Below, piece by piece: positions 16,550 through 25,041 of a stretch of 34,764 nt of DNA. The notes beneath the pieces are model-generated. The model ran no database searches. It had not been told where the DNA came from and was given only the letters and a program-made list of their open reading frames with translations. The DNA is taken from assembly GCA_002499445.1 (NCBI GenBank), contig DALS01000029.1, forward strand, positions 22,638 through 57,401, read 5' to 3'. How positions within the stretch are numbered: the first letter of the stretch is position 1; the number at the start of each line of letters is the position of its first letter. The position numbers were made by a program, and so were the translations under genes. Source of the DNA: Methanosarcina sp. UBA293 (lineage in GTDB: Archaea; Halobacteriota; Methanosarcinia; Methanosarcinales; Methanosarcinaceae).

Positions 16550-17294
16550 TGCAAATCTCCTTGAAGTTTTATAGTGAGAATTAAGTATTAAATGTATAGG
16601 TAGAAAAAAACTTCATAGTATAAACAGGTTGGGGAAGAAGAAGTTGTAAAAAGATATGAGAAGGGACTAAGGGACTAAAAGTCCCTTAGAATAAAGAGAC
16701 AGGAAGTCCGGCTGAAAAGATATTGACAAATTAATTAAGGTGTAGCTGAATAGGAAACTGGTCTGGAAAAACATAAAAAATTTTACTTGAGAAAACTAGA
16801 TCTCAAGTTGGTATAGATTAGAATCAGATATACTATATTTGACATACCTATATTTGACCCAGGAATGGGCTTACATTTTACATAAAAAGATATTGTAATA
16901 TAATAATCCAAATATTTATAAACAATCCGAATTGTAAATCACTAGATAGTGAACGGGCCTTTCCCTTAACCGCATCTACAAGATCACATCCAAAAAACGA
17001 GCAAACTACAAGAGATTAACCAAAACAGGAATGTACCCGTTCACAGTCTATTCTTATTCTGTTTCTAATTTAATTCTTTAGTGAGTTAATATTGGGTTCA
17101 TGATAGTCTCCAAGGTTTTGAAGCTATTTCCAGCCAGCGTCTTCTGATATCTATCGGTTTTTAGCATTACCAGGAACAATAAAATGAAATACGTTGATTA
17201 AAAATAAACTTAGATAGAAATATAATTATACATACGAGATACATATGAAAGAGCAAGGGCACAGAAGCAAAAATGGGGGATATTAAAGAGCTCT
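16550..17294. other. Divergent spacer between ilvD and the PAS protein
   Basis: This 745-base spacer has no convincing protein gene. It holds the ilvD promoter region, a candidate RNA at 16949-17044 and AT-rich DNA. Confidence 0.55.
16949..17044 (+). ncRNA. Candidate small RNA, hairpin-closed (third relative)
   Basis: The ends gtgaacggg (16949-16957) and cccgttcac (17036-17044) pair perfectly over 9 bp around a 78-base loop. The arms differ from those at 8.7-9.0 kb by one compensating base change on each side (gtgagcggg to gtgaacggg), and a T/C-rich segment again follows the 5' arm. A TATA-like box, atatttataaac (16911-16922), lies about 28 bases upstream. The loop is A-rich, not C-rich, so the function may differ. 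Confidence 0.5.
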
Positions 17295-19076
17295 GTGCAG
17301 ACGGTTGTAGAAATGGATGAGGATTCTGAGGATAAGGACACGTTAGATATGAACCTCCAGACTGCAGGAAGTAGAAACAACGTTAGAGGAGAGGCTCTCC
17401 ACGCAGCTCTGGAAAAGGAAAAAACTCTCAGAATGATGATCAATAACAGTCACGTAGTGCTCATTCTCTGGAGATACGAAGATAGATGGCCTGTGGAGTT
17501 CGTGTCCGAAAACGTGGCGAAATTTGGATACACGGTAGAAGACTTCACTTCTGGCAGGGTAATGTATAAAGACCTGATATATTCAGATGATCTCAAGAGG
17601 GTTGAAGAGAAATTTGAGAAAAAAGTAAAAAATGGGGTTTCAGCGTTTAGTATGGAGTACAGGATAATTACGAAAGCGGGAGCTGTACGCTGGGTAAATG
17701 AAAGGACGTTTATCCAGAGAGATATGTCCGGAGAGGCAACACACTTCCAGGGAGTGGTGCTCGATATCACCAAGCGGAAGAAAGGTGAAAAAGAACTGGG
17801 GAAGACTCTTGAAATTCAGAAAATGTTGACTACAGCAGTTAATAATAGTCCTGCAGTGATCTTTCTCTGGAAAAACGAGAAGTATTGGCCTGTGATTTTT
17901 GTCTCAGATAATGTGGTACAGTTTGGATACACGGTAGATGATTTTCTCTCGCAGAAAATTCAGTATGGAAAAATTATACATCCTGACGACCTGGAGAGAG
18001 TAGAAGAGGAACTTGACAGGAGCATCCACAAAGGAGAGGTAAGCTTCAATTCGGAATACAGGATTTTTACAAAAGCCGGAGATATATTATGGGTAAACGA
18101 GAGGACTTTTATCCAGAGAGAATGGGATGGGGAAGTAACTTGTTTCCAGGGAATTGTACTGGATATAACCCGTAGAAAGAAAACTGAGGAAGCCCTACGA
18201 AAATCTCTTGAAATGCAGAAAATTCTGAGAGCCATAATTAATAAAAGTCCTGCAGTAGCTTTTTCATGGGTAAATCTGGAAAACTGGCCTGTAGATTTTG
18301 TTTCTGAAAATGTTACGCAGTTCGGGTATTCCGTGGAAGATTTCCTTTCCGGAAATATACTTTATGGGGATATAATTCACAGAGAAGATATCCAGACTGT
18401 CATCGAAAATCTGGCACATTCAGTAAGAGAAGGCTACGACTCTTTCGAGATGGAATATAGAATTTTTACAGGGGATGGCGGTATACGCTGGGTTGAAGAG
18501 CGAACGTTTATCGAACGTAATATTAGAGGCGAAGTTACTCATTTTCAGGGAATTATTATTGATGTCACTGAGAGGAAAGAGGCTCAGAAAATGCTAGATA
18601 TTCAGAGGGAGTTGGGAGCTTTTCTCAGCACTACCTGGAATCTACAGATCATGCTTAATCAGATCCTTGATGCCTGCATGAAGATAGAAGAAATAGATGC
18701 AGCAGGCATATATCTCAAAGACGAACTTCTGGATCAAATTAATCTGGTTGCACATAGAGGGCTATCTCCTGAATTCATAAATAGTATTTTGACATACAGG
18801 GCAGACTCTCCTGAAGCACGACAGATCTGGACTGAAAAGCCTGTCTACAGTATGGATTTTTTTTCTGAGAAAATGGCAGACTTAATCAGGAAGGAAAAAA
18901 TAACTGCAGTAGCTGTGATTCCTTTGAAACACAGAGGGGAAATTATAGGCTACCTCAATTTTGCTTCACATACTGCAGACAAGATTTCCCAGAACGTACG
19001 CAGTTTTCTTGAAAGTGTAGCCCTGCAGGTAGTGAATTATATAGCTCCAATCTGTATTGTGGCGGACTTTGGGTAA
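17295..19076 (+). CDS. PAS-PAS-PAS-GAF sensor protein without kinase domain
   Basis: This 593-residue protein has three tandem, clearly duplicated PAS/PAC units (about residues 45-165, 170-290 and 295-415). Each carries SPAVxFxW...WPVxFVSxNVxxFGY, an xxxHPDDLxRVE-like segment and EYRIFTxxGxxxWVxERTFIxR...FQGIxxDxTxRK. A GAF domain follows (about 430-585). No HisKA/HATPase, response regulator or membrane segment is present, and the protein ends directly after the GAF domain. It probably senses a small ligand or redox state in the cytosol and passes the signal to a separate partner. The GTG at 17295 or the ATG at 17313 could be the start; no clear ribosome site decides it. The 218 bases after its stop show no lost kinase frame. 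Confidence 0.8.
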   Translation: MQTVVEMDEDSEDKDTLDMNLQTAGSRNNVRGEALHAALEKEKTLRMMINNSHVVLILWRYEDRWPVEFVSENVAKFGYTVEDFTSGRVMYKDLIYSDDLKRVEEKFEKKVKNGVSAFSMEYRIITKAGAVRWVNERTFIQRDMSGEATHFQGVVLDITKRKKGEKELGKTLEIQKMLTTAVNNSPAVIFLWKNEKYWPVIFVSDNVVQFGYTVDDFLSQKIQYGKIIHPDDLERVEEELDRSIHKGEVSFNSEYRIFTKAGDILWVNERTFIQREWDGEVTCFQGIVLDITRRKKTEEALRKSLEMQKILRAIINKSPAVAFSWVNLENWPVDFVSENVTQFGYSVEDFLSGNILYGDIIHREDIQTVIENLAHSVREGYDSFEMEYRIFTGDGGIRWVEERTFIERNIRGEVTHFQGIIIDVTERKEAQKMLDIQRELGAFLSTTWNLQIMLNQILDACMKIEEIDAAGIYLKDELLDQINLVAHRGLSPEFINSILTYRADSPEARQIWTEKPVYSMDFFSEKMADLIRKEKITAVAVIPLKHRGEIIGYLNFASHTADKISQNVRSFLESVALQVVNYIAPICIVADFG

Positions 19077-19280
19077 TTTTTCTCTTACGTGAAGTCAATT
19101 TAATTCTAGATCTGATTGTAGCTTTGATTCTGATCTAATTCTAGACGAAATCCTTATTTAAATTAATTATTATAATTAATATAGGATTGAAAAGTGGGAA
19201 GATATCGGGTTTCGTCTTATTCCCCCGTAGTCAGGGGAATGTGCAAACCTATTTTTGCTTACTTTTTGTCCGCTTCTGGC

Positions 19281-19289
19281 ATTAATATA
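19281..19289 (+). promoter_or_regulatory. TATA box of the flavodoxin gene
   Basis: The sequence ttaatatac lies 24-32 bases before the TTG start, so the transcript should have only a very short leader. GGGGG at 19302-19306 would then be at or near the 5' end. Confidence 0.35.
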
Positions 19290-19312
19290 CTCACACAGGA
19301 TGGGGGATAAAA

Positions 19313-19762
19313 TTGAAAGCGATAGTGGTTTATCTCAGTACTTCTGGGAATACAAAAGCTATGGCTGAAGCAATAGCAAGCGGGATTGAGTCAAAACATG
19401 TAGATGCAAAAGCTGTTAGCTTCTATGACGTAAAAGTTGAAGATCTTACTGAAGCCGACGCAATTGCAGTTGGTTCCTCGACTTTTTATTATAGAATGCT
19501 CCAACCCATGGAAAAGTTCATGGACGAAGTCCTTGTTTCCACAAATCCAAAAAGGAAGTTAGGAGCTGCCTTTGGGTCGTACGGATGGAGTGGAGAAGCG
19601 CCTATACTGATAGCTGAAAAGATGCGAGAGATGGGAATGACGGTTATAGATCCTGTGCTCAGGATATTGCACAAGCCTACAGATAAGGACGTGCAGGAAT
19701 GCAAAAGGCTCGGTATCGACATTGCGGAAAAGCTAAAGCAAAGAAGAAGCAAAACTTCATAA
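19313..19762 (+). CDS. Flavodoxin-domain protein
   Basis: This 149-residue protein has the FMN-phosphate loop STSGNTKAMAEAI (about residues 9-21), the second flavin loop GSSTFYYRML (about 54-63) and a third segment, GSYGWSGEAP (about 88-97). It is an electron carrier of flavodoxin fold, close in pattern to the flavodoxin half of FprA-type flavoproteins, but without their diiron domain. It starts with TTG at 19313 behind GGGGG. It stands alone on the plus strand, convergent with a DUF1724 regulator. Its redox partners cannot be read from the sequence. Confidence 0.88.
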   Translation: MKAIVVYLSTSGNTKAMAEAIASGIESKHVDAKAVSFYDVKVEDLTEADAIAVGSSTFYYRMLQPMEKFMDEVLVSTNPKRKLGAAFGSYGWSGEAPILIAEKMREMGMTVIDPVLRILHKPTDKDVQECKRLGIDIAEKLKQRRSKTS

Positions 19763-19972
19763 CCACAGAGGATACCGAGAAATCATTTTTTGAACATTAG
19801 GAATGATTTACAATTTACCTCAAGTTCCAAATTCAAGGAATAAGTGAACTGGCTGGAAACTACTAAGCTCTATGCTACTAAATTCTATAAATTATCGAAA
19901 ATTTGGTTATTACAAAGAAAAGCTATTCTTATTTTTTCCTTTGTCCACGTTTTCAGTACATTTTGTGGCTCA

Positions 19973-20770
19973 TTATTCATTTGATTTTTGAGTGATCTGG
20001 GTAGAATTCTTGAGTAATTCATCAAAAACTTCGTTTCCAAACTTAATAGCTGAAGGTTCATAATTTATCAGGCTTTCTCTGTCGAAATGCTTCTGATCTT
20101 TTGGGAAAAGGGAAATCATGAAAAACCTATCTGTTACGGTAAGATTCGCGATCCTGAGTTCTCCTGAGTAAACAAAAAACTTTACATTTTTGAGAGCCAG
20201 CATATTCTTGAGGTCTTCGAGATAGTCCTTAGAATAGAGCTGGAAAACAGATTCAGACATAAGAAAAGAAAGCTCAACTCCGTCTTTTGCAAGTTCCTGG
20301 CAGATAGAAATAAGGGGAGGATCAAAATAAGCTATACACTCAAGAATATAACTCGACTTAGAGAGGTCTTCAGCTATCTCCGGATTAAGCTCAAACATTC
20401 TATCCAAATCAGGTTGAATCAATTTACTCTTCCCGAGTTCTCCAAGCCGTTTTTTGAATGAAAGGGGAATTCCCTGAAGATCTCTTTCAGCCCAGTACTC
20501 AAAATTTTCCTCGAAAACATCAGTTATACTGACAAGAGGCTTCATTTTTTTAACAAGGACTTCTCCTATAAGCGAAAGTTTGTAGATTTTATCTTCCTGA
20601 ACAACCAGAAACTTTTCTTTTAACTTTTTTATTTGAGGTAGAATAGCAGTGGACGTTACATCAAGGGTTTCCCTAATTTCATCCATATTTTTTGGTCCGT
20701 CTTTTAGAAAGAGCAGTAACTGCTTTCGTCTGTCAGAAAGAAAAATTAGGTCTAAAAGTTCTAATTGCAA
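19973..20770 (-). CDS. Winged-helix regulator of the DUF1724 family (copy 1)
   Basis: This 265-residue protein has an N-terminal winged helix (RRKQLLLFLKDGPKNMDEIRETL...STAILPQIKKLKEKFLVVQEDKIYKLS, residues 13-70) and a C-terminal DUF1724-like sensor region (about 85-255). Proteins of this build are common in Methanosarcina, where some control methyltransferase genes (the Msr regulators). It starts with TTG at 20768-20770. The paralogue at 23058-23849 has the same layout and shares many positions, such as ELNPE/ELDPE and NLTVTDRFFMIS/DFTVTDKFFLLT. Its target is unknown; fae and DUF1699 lie between the two copies. Confidence 0.85.
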   Translation of the reverse strand: MQLELLDLIFLSDRRKQLLLFLKDGPKNMDEIRETLDVTSTAILPQIKKLKEKFLVVQEDKIYKLSLIGEVLVKKMKPLVSITDVFEENFEYWAERDLQGIPLSFKKRLGELGKSKLIQPDLDRMFELNPEIAEDLSKSSYILECIAYFDPPLISICQELAKDGVELSFLMSESVFQLYSKDYLEDLKNMLALKNVKFFVYSGELRIANLTVTDRFFMISLFPKDQKHFDRESLINYEPSAIKFGNEVFDELLKNSTQITQKSNE

Positions 20771-20914
20771 CCCTTTATCTCCTCTGGAGTTTTATGTAAC
20801 TAAAGAGATATAGAGCAATCAAACGTTTATAAGTTGCCATTATTTTCCTATTTCCTATTTAAATAGGCTGAAAAGATTTTTTTCCATATCATTTTTGATA
20901 TAAGTACAAGTAGT

Positions 20915-21008
20915 AAGTGAGAAGTAAAAAATCGTTTAAGTGAGAAGCAAGAAATCGTTTATTATATAAAAGAATAGGACAAAGATTATATAAAAGAACA
21001 GGACAAAG
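20915..21008. repeat. Two adjacent tandem duplications
   Basis: A 23-mer at 20915-20937 recurs at 20938-20960 with two base changes (unit aagtgagaag...atcgttt). Immediately after, a 24-mer at 20961-20984 recurs at 20985-21008 with one change (unit attatataaaag...ggacaaag). Two independent duplications side by side are unusual and lie upstream of the DUF1724 gene at 20770. Confidence 0.85.
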
Positions 21009-21051
21009 CGGCTAGTACAAAACGGCTTACAATTTAAATTTTGTTGAGTCA

Positions 21052-21090
21052 CCCTGCCCTAGAAAGCTTACGCTACTGTTTAGGGCAGGG
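21052..21090. repeat. Stem-loop with 10-bp perfect stem
   Basis: The arms ccctgcccta (21052-21061) and tagggcaggg (21081-21090) pair perfectly around a 19-base loop. The loop region contains ttacgctactgttt, found exactly at 7812-7825 too. It resembles end hairpins of IS200/IS605-type elements, but no transposase or TnpB is nearby, so it may be a non-autonomous remnant or a terminator of the minus-strand DUF1699 gene. Confidence 0.5.
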
Positions 21091-21212
21091 AATCTCTTAG
21101 TTTTTATGTTTAAGCTGGAACCCGGATAATAGAAAATATTCTCAAAGATTGATATTATTGTATGGCTTTCTGCATTCAAGAATTTAGTGAATAATCGGCG
21201 CCTGATAGTTGT

Positions 21213-21620
21213 TCAGGCAGAAGCTTCCTTGGTCAGAATATAAGCAACCATTTCAGGATTGAGTTTACTTTCCCTTGCGACTTTTTCTTCTATTCTCTCA
21301 GCAGGCGTGCCCTCTGATTTTAGTTCCCTTATTTTCTCAATCACTGAGGAAGGAATACTATAATATTCGTTAATGTCCTTCCTGTGGCCCCAAACATCAC
21401 CTTCGATAAGCTGGATACGCTGCATCTCAAGGAACATTTCTATAGATTTTGAAACTGTACGCCTGTAAGATTTAGGTAACTGAATTACCTCTATTTTTGG
21501 ACAGGTTTCAACCAATGCAAAGATGTCTTTGTTCGAAGGCCTGAAGGCCAGATGAACAACGCGTTCATTAGGATTGAGAGTAAATATTTCCTCTCTGGAG
21601 CTAACTACTCGAATTTTCAT
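21213..21620 (-). CDS. DUF1699 family protein
   Basis: This 135-residue protein starts MKIRVVSSREEIFTLNPNER. It matches the DUF1699 family that I associate with Methanosarcinales; no function is known. It contains no metal motif or membrane segment. Residues 50-75 (QLPKSYRRTVSKSIEMFLEMQRIQLIEGDVWG) look helical and basic, which might contact nucleic acid, and the C-terminus has a helix pair. The ATG at 21618-21620 follows a GGGGG ribosome site. It lies on the same strand as, but far from, fae and the two regulators. Confidence 0.8.
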   Translation of the reverse strand: MKIRVVSSREEIFTLNPNERVVHLAFRPSNKDIFALVETCPKIEVIQLPKSYRRTVSKSIEMFLEMQRIQLIEGDVWGHRKDINEYYSIPSSVIEKIRELKSEGTPAERIEEKVARESKLNPEMVAYILTKEASA

Positions 21621-22358
21621 GTATGTTATTCCCCCACTGTAAAGTTCTTGTGTTTTTACCTCAATATAAACTACTTATACTTATTATAAATATTTATCTG
21701 CCCGCGCTTTTATTTTTTATACAGTACTTCAGCTTTCGGTCTCCCATCTGATCCTCTTAGACGCTGAAAGAGATCTTGAAAGGATAAAACCTGCAAAAAT
21801 AATCATAACTCAGAAATTTTAGTCCCCGTAGGAATTTCTCGGCAAAGAAACCAAGGAGAAAGCAATTCCTAGTATCTAGGTGAGAGATGGATTAGAAAGA
21901 ATTTACTGCGGTATCTGGACACACTTTGTAGACTGCAATTTTCAATACTATAAGCTTGGAATGAAAAAACTACTCTGCTACTATGCAGTGCTCGATATCA
22001 GATAATCTGGCAGCTTCATCCTTCAGAGGAAGAGCCGGAGAAATCCATAAATTAAAAACAAAAAGTAGGAAACTATTTTGGAAAAAAGATATTCTTTGAG
22101 ATATGAAATTGCCTCAGAAATTAATAAATAAGGGCTTAAAATTGCCCAATCGCAAAAAGCAAGGGATGAGCTCGAAAAGCGCCTGCAAAGTTTTCTGTTT
22201 AAACTATTTCAAGTCATTTAGGGAAGACTGAAGGCAGAATCTCTCTTTGAAGTAAATAAAAAACTCTGAGATCCAGCCTATCAGCAATTTAATAAATCAG
22301 ATCTCACTGAGTAAACTCTTCGAAATTTAGCTACGTCGAACCTAAACTCATGTTAAAC
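21621..22358. other. Long spacer with possible coding remnants
   Basis: No intact gene is found in 738 bases. On the plus strand near 22131-22220 a short open stretch reads LKIAQSQKARDELEKRLQSF and then stops, which looks like the debris of a coiled-coil-type gene. Other plus-strand pieces around 21730-21980 are broken by stops. I cannot identify the parent gene. Confidence 0.35.
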
Positions 22359-22865
22359 TCAGGCAAATGGATGTTTTGAAGAATCCTTTTTAGCAAGAGC
22401 TTCTTCCACAGTTGGCTTTCCTTCCATAGCCCTGGCTATTGCAAGCTTTGTTGCTTCATAGTTATATTCGTAGACTTTGCCCTTGTCTTTTGCGTCCCAT
22501 TCAATAAATACTGAGACAATAATAAAAATATCATCAGCCTGTTCCTTAGGGAGCACTCCTTCAGCCACGGAGTCCATGACCGCCTTTGCGATTGCAGCTT
22601 GAGCTGGCCCGAACATGAGAGCAGCTTGCGAGACATTCTTTATCGTTACCTTGTTTACTAACAGGGTTACAGGTTTGGGCTGGATATTTGGTTCAAGGAC
22701 TGCTAGAAGTGGGGTATGACCCTGCCTGGGCATTGCAAGCGAGTTAATAAACGCTGTTTCGACTGGCCCTCCTCTAGGTCCGATAACTAGATCTATGTGT
22801 GCAACTTCAGGCCCTGAGCCTATTAGAGCTTCTCCTATCATGCTTTTTAGAATATTCTTTGCCAA
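22359..22865 (-). CDS. fae: Formaldehyde-activating enzyme
   Basis: This 168-residue protein condenses formaldehyde with tetrahydromethanopterin (tetrahydrosarcinapterin here) to methylene-H4MPT. The family core is intact: IGEALIGSGPEVAHIDLVIGP (the His at about residue 22 corresponds to the catalytic His), RGGPVETAFINSLAMPRQGHTPLLAVLEPNIQPKP (about 29-63) and FGPAQAAIAKAVMDSVAEG (about 85-103). It is the stand-alone form, not the Fae-Hps fusion. The start is TTG at 22863-22865 with gaggtg five bases upstream. In a methanogen it may detoxify formaldehyde or feed C1 units. DUF1724 regulators on both sides may control it. Confidence 0.95.
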   Translation of the reverse strand: MAKNILKSMIGEALIGSGPEVAHIDLVIGPRGGPVETAFINSLAMPRQGHTPLLAVLEPNIQPKPVTLLVNKVTIKNVSQAALMFGPAQAAIAKAVMDSVAEGVLPKEQADDIFIIVSVFIEWDAKDKGKVYEYNYEATKLAIARAMEGKPTVEEALAKKDSSKHPFA

Positions 22866-23057
22866 TTAAACACCTCAGCTTATTTTTTAATAAAAACCTA
22901 ATACCCAACTATCACGGAAAATAGTTAAGTCTATAATACTTTTACATATACATAAGCAATTTCTCTGGTGCAATTTTAACAGTTAAATAAAGACAGGTAA
23001 CCCAGAGAACTAATATAGGAAATACAAATAGTTTCAAAAGCTTGTAAAACACCAGAT

Positions 23058-23849
23058 TTAAATCTCCTTTACCTGAACTGCTTCTTCTTGCATATGTGAA
23101 AAAAGGTCGGTGCCCCACTTTAGAGCTTGAAGTTCTGAACTGAACAGACTTTCATGCTCAAAAAACTTCGCTTGGGGAAGAACGGTAAGCAGAAAAAACT
23201 TGTCTGTAACCGTAAAGTCTGCAATTTTCGAGTTTTTCGGAAAAAGAGATAGGTTAACATACTCAAACCCGACAAGAGCTTGTAAATCTTCGTTGTGATC
23301 GGTTTTAAGTCTCTTTAGCACAGGTTCGGTGACTATTAAAGAGATTTCGGTTTCTTTTTTTGCAATTTCCAGGTAGAGAGGGATAAAAGAGGGATTGAAG
23401 TAAGAACTAAAGCCTAGAACCTTCCTTGAAAGGAGAAGATTTTCCACAAACTCAGGGTCCAACTCAAACATGTGGCTCAGTTTGGGGCGAATAAGTTTGC
23501 AGTTTTTTAACTCCCATATACGACTTCGCAAAACCTTAGGAATTCCTTCGAAATTTCGCCGCGACCAGTAATTGTAATTATCTTCGAGCACTTCAAGGGT
23601 ATCTATGAGAGGCGACATTTTATCCACAATTACCTTTCCAGTAATAGAAAGTTCATAAGTGTGGTTCTTCTGTATAACCAGTTTTCTGTCCTTAAGTTTT
23701 TTAAGCTGGGGGAGAATAGAAACTGGGTCCGTACAAAGTTGCTCCTGGATTTCATATATGGATCTTGGCTTGTCTTTCAAGAATAGTAGGAGTTCTTTTC
23801 GTTTCTCTGATCGAAAGATCAGTTCTGTTAACCCAACTCTTTTTTCCAC
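23058..23849 (-). CDS. Winged-helix regulator of the DUF1724 family (copy 2)
   Basis: This 263-residue protein is a paralogue of the regulator at 19973-20770. It has a winged helix at residues 13-70 (KRKELLLFLKDKPRSIYEIQEQL...SILPQLKKLKDRKLVIQKNHTYELS) and a DUF1724-like region after it. It probably starts with GTG at 23847-23849; the gene is oriented towards fae, 192 bases upstream of it, so fae could be in its operon or under its control. The two paralogues differ most in the recognition-helix area (STAIL versus DPVSIL), so they may bind different sites. Function beyond this is inferred from the family. Confidence 0.85.
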   Translation of the reverse strand: MEKRVGLTELIFRSEKRKELLLFLKDKPRSIYEIQEQLCTDPVSILPQLKKLKDRKLVIQKNHTYELSITGKVIVDKMSPLIDTLEVLEDNYNYWSRRNFEGIPKVLRSRIWELKNCKLIRPKLSHMFELDPEFVENLLLSRKVLGFSSYFNPSFIPLYLEIAKKETEISLIVTEPVLKRLKTDHNEDLQALVGFEYVNLSLFPKNSKIADFTVTDKFFLLTVLPQAKFFEHESLFSSELQALKWGTDLFSHMQEEAVQVKEI

Positions 23850-24017
23850 CCTGACATCTCAAAAAAATTATATGGTTTAAAGATACACAGTGATCATATA
23901 TACATTTCTATAGCCATTTCAGACACAAAGAAAATCTTCTTTGGATACAGATGCTAATTATCTTTAAAAGAATCCTAAAAAACTCTAAAATAAGCTCTAA
24001 ATTACCTCAAAATTACA

Positions 24018-24058
24018 TTAATATAATATAATATAATATAATTTATTATAATATAAAT
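24018..24058. repeat. Short AT simple repeat
   Basis: Repeated ataat/taata units make a stretch of nearly pure A and T between the regulator and the 96-residue gene. It probably contains the promoter region of the regulator on the minus strand. Confidence 0.6.
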
Positions 24059-24105
24059 TTAAACTAAATTTAACCCAGATTAGGAATGGGAAAAGTTTTC
24101 AAGTG

Positions 24106-24396
24106 TCAGATTCTTATACTTTTAAGGAGAGCTAGCTTCTTCTTCCAATGGTCAAGCCCTCGCTTTGCTGCATACCAGTCAAGATATTTTCCATCGTCAA
24201 TAAGTTCGCCGGCTTCAAACTTTTTCATAAACTCAGTTGATATCAAGTCGTACTGGTCTTCAAATTTATCACAGATCATAGAATAGCGATCTATTTTATA
24301 TTTTGCAAGATATTTCTCGTGTTCCAGAGCTGAGCGAATAACCTCGCTTGCTTCCTGAAGCGAGTAGTCGGTATCAATCTGCAAGGTAAGATCCAT
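24106..24396 (-). CDS. Small antitoxin-like protein
   Basis: This 96-residue protein is all-helical by pattern. Its C-terminal half carries MKKFEAGELIDDGKYLDWYAAKRGLDHWKKKL. That FxxxFExGELxDDxxYxxWYAxKRAL-type pattern is common in small archaeal proteins that I recall as antitoxins of toxin-antitoxin pairs; the assignment is from pattern memory. No obvious toxin gene is adjacent. A 46-residue frame ends two bases before its ATG. A frameshifted copy of the whole gene lies at 25462-25685, so the family has been duplicated here. The start ATG has gggat upstream. Confidence 0.65.
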   Translation of the reverse strand: MDLTLQIDTDYSLQEASEVIRSALEHEKYLAKYKIDRYSMICDKFEDQYDLISTEFMKKFEAGELIDDGKYLDWYAAKRGLDHWKKKLALLKSIRI

Positions 24397-24398
24397 AT

Positions 24399-24539
24399 TT
24401 ATCCCATAAATATTATTGCTGGTTTTAAAACGATACTATTCTCTTTTCTGCTTGTTAGATTAGCTATCCAGCTTGTGAAATTAGCTATTTTTTCGGCTCG
24501 AAGAATCCAGTTAGTTCTTATTCTCGAGACCGAGGCCAT
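24399..24539 (-). CDS. Possible 46-residue protein upstream of the antitoxin-like gene
   Basis: A frame of 46 residues (MASVSRIRTNWILRAEKIAN...) starts with ATG behind aggg and ends two bases before the ATG of the 96-residue protein. The tight spacing suggests translational coupling. The composition is basic and the sequence is not recognised. The pairing would suit a truncated partner gene, but a chance frame is as likely. Confidence 0.3.
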   Translation of the reverse strand: MASVSRIRTNWILRAEKIANFTSWIANLTSRKENSIVLKPAIIFMG

Positions 24540-24594
24540 ATTTGTACCCTATAATTTCACAAACTAATAACATTTTACCCTTTGCGAGCAGAAT

Positions 24595-24748
24595 TTTGAA
24601 AAGAATAAAGTGAAAGAAATGTTAAAAGAAAGGAAGAGGAAATAGAAGAGATTAAAAGTAGACCAAATAAGATAAGCGATAGGAAATAAAAGGAAAAAGA
24701 AGAAAATAAAAGGAAAATAAGGAAATAGGAAAAAGAAGAAAAAAATCT
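24595..24748 (+). other. Purine-rich tract
   Basis: For about 150 bases the plus strand is almost only A and G, with repeated aggaaa/agaaga blocks. No gene is seen in it on either strand. It lies in the gap upstream of the minus-strand genes and downstream of the small membrane-protein gene. Confidence 0.6.
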
Positions 24749-24801
24749 GAACAGATAGTTATTATAGAAGATGTGGGGTTTTAATTAAAGCCACAGAGTC
24801 A

Positions 24802-25041
24802 TCAGTTCTCGGTTGCAAAGAGAATCTCTCCAGAACTTTCCAGATTCTTATAAACGAATGCTGAAGAGTAAGCAAGCAGCATGAATTTAAAGCCCTGGGC
24901 GAAATCCAGCTCGATAAACCTTAAAATCATGTACACAAAGAATGTAAACTGTACTGCGCACAGGACCATTCCGGCAATTGTGAGCATTTTCTGACGACTA
25001 CTACTATCACTACTATCTGAATCATCGGATTCTTCTGACAT
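24802..25041 (-). CDS. Small membrane protein with two helices
   Basis: This 79-residue protein has a Ser/Asp-rich N-terminus (SEESDDSDSSDSSS) followed by two hydrophobic segments (about residues 19-43 and 50-65) and a short polar C-terminus. It should sit in the membrane with the acidic tail in the cytosol or outside. The family is not recognised. No operon partner is visible. Confidence 0.6.
   Translation of the reverse strand: MSEESDDSDSSDSSSRQKMLTIAGMVLCAVQFTFFVYMILRFIELDFAQGFKFMLLAYSSAFVYKNLESSGEILFATEN

Larger units (their letters stand above)
20771..21212. other. Spacer with tandem duplications and a palindrome
   Basis: No gene is seen in this 442-base gap. It contains two adjacent tandem duplications (20915-21008) and a 10-bp stem-loop (21052-21090). 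Confidence 0.6.

Noticed and set aside
19077..19312. Lost histidine-kinase domain after the PAS/GAF protein
   Set aside because: No frame in the 236 bases resembles an H-box or ATPase motif, so truncation by a recent frameshift is not supported.
20915..21008. CRISPR array
   Set aside because: The repeats are directly adjacent with no spacers, only two units each, and there are no cas genes.
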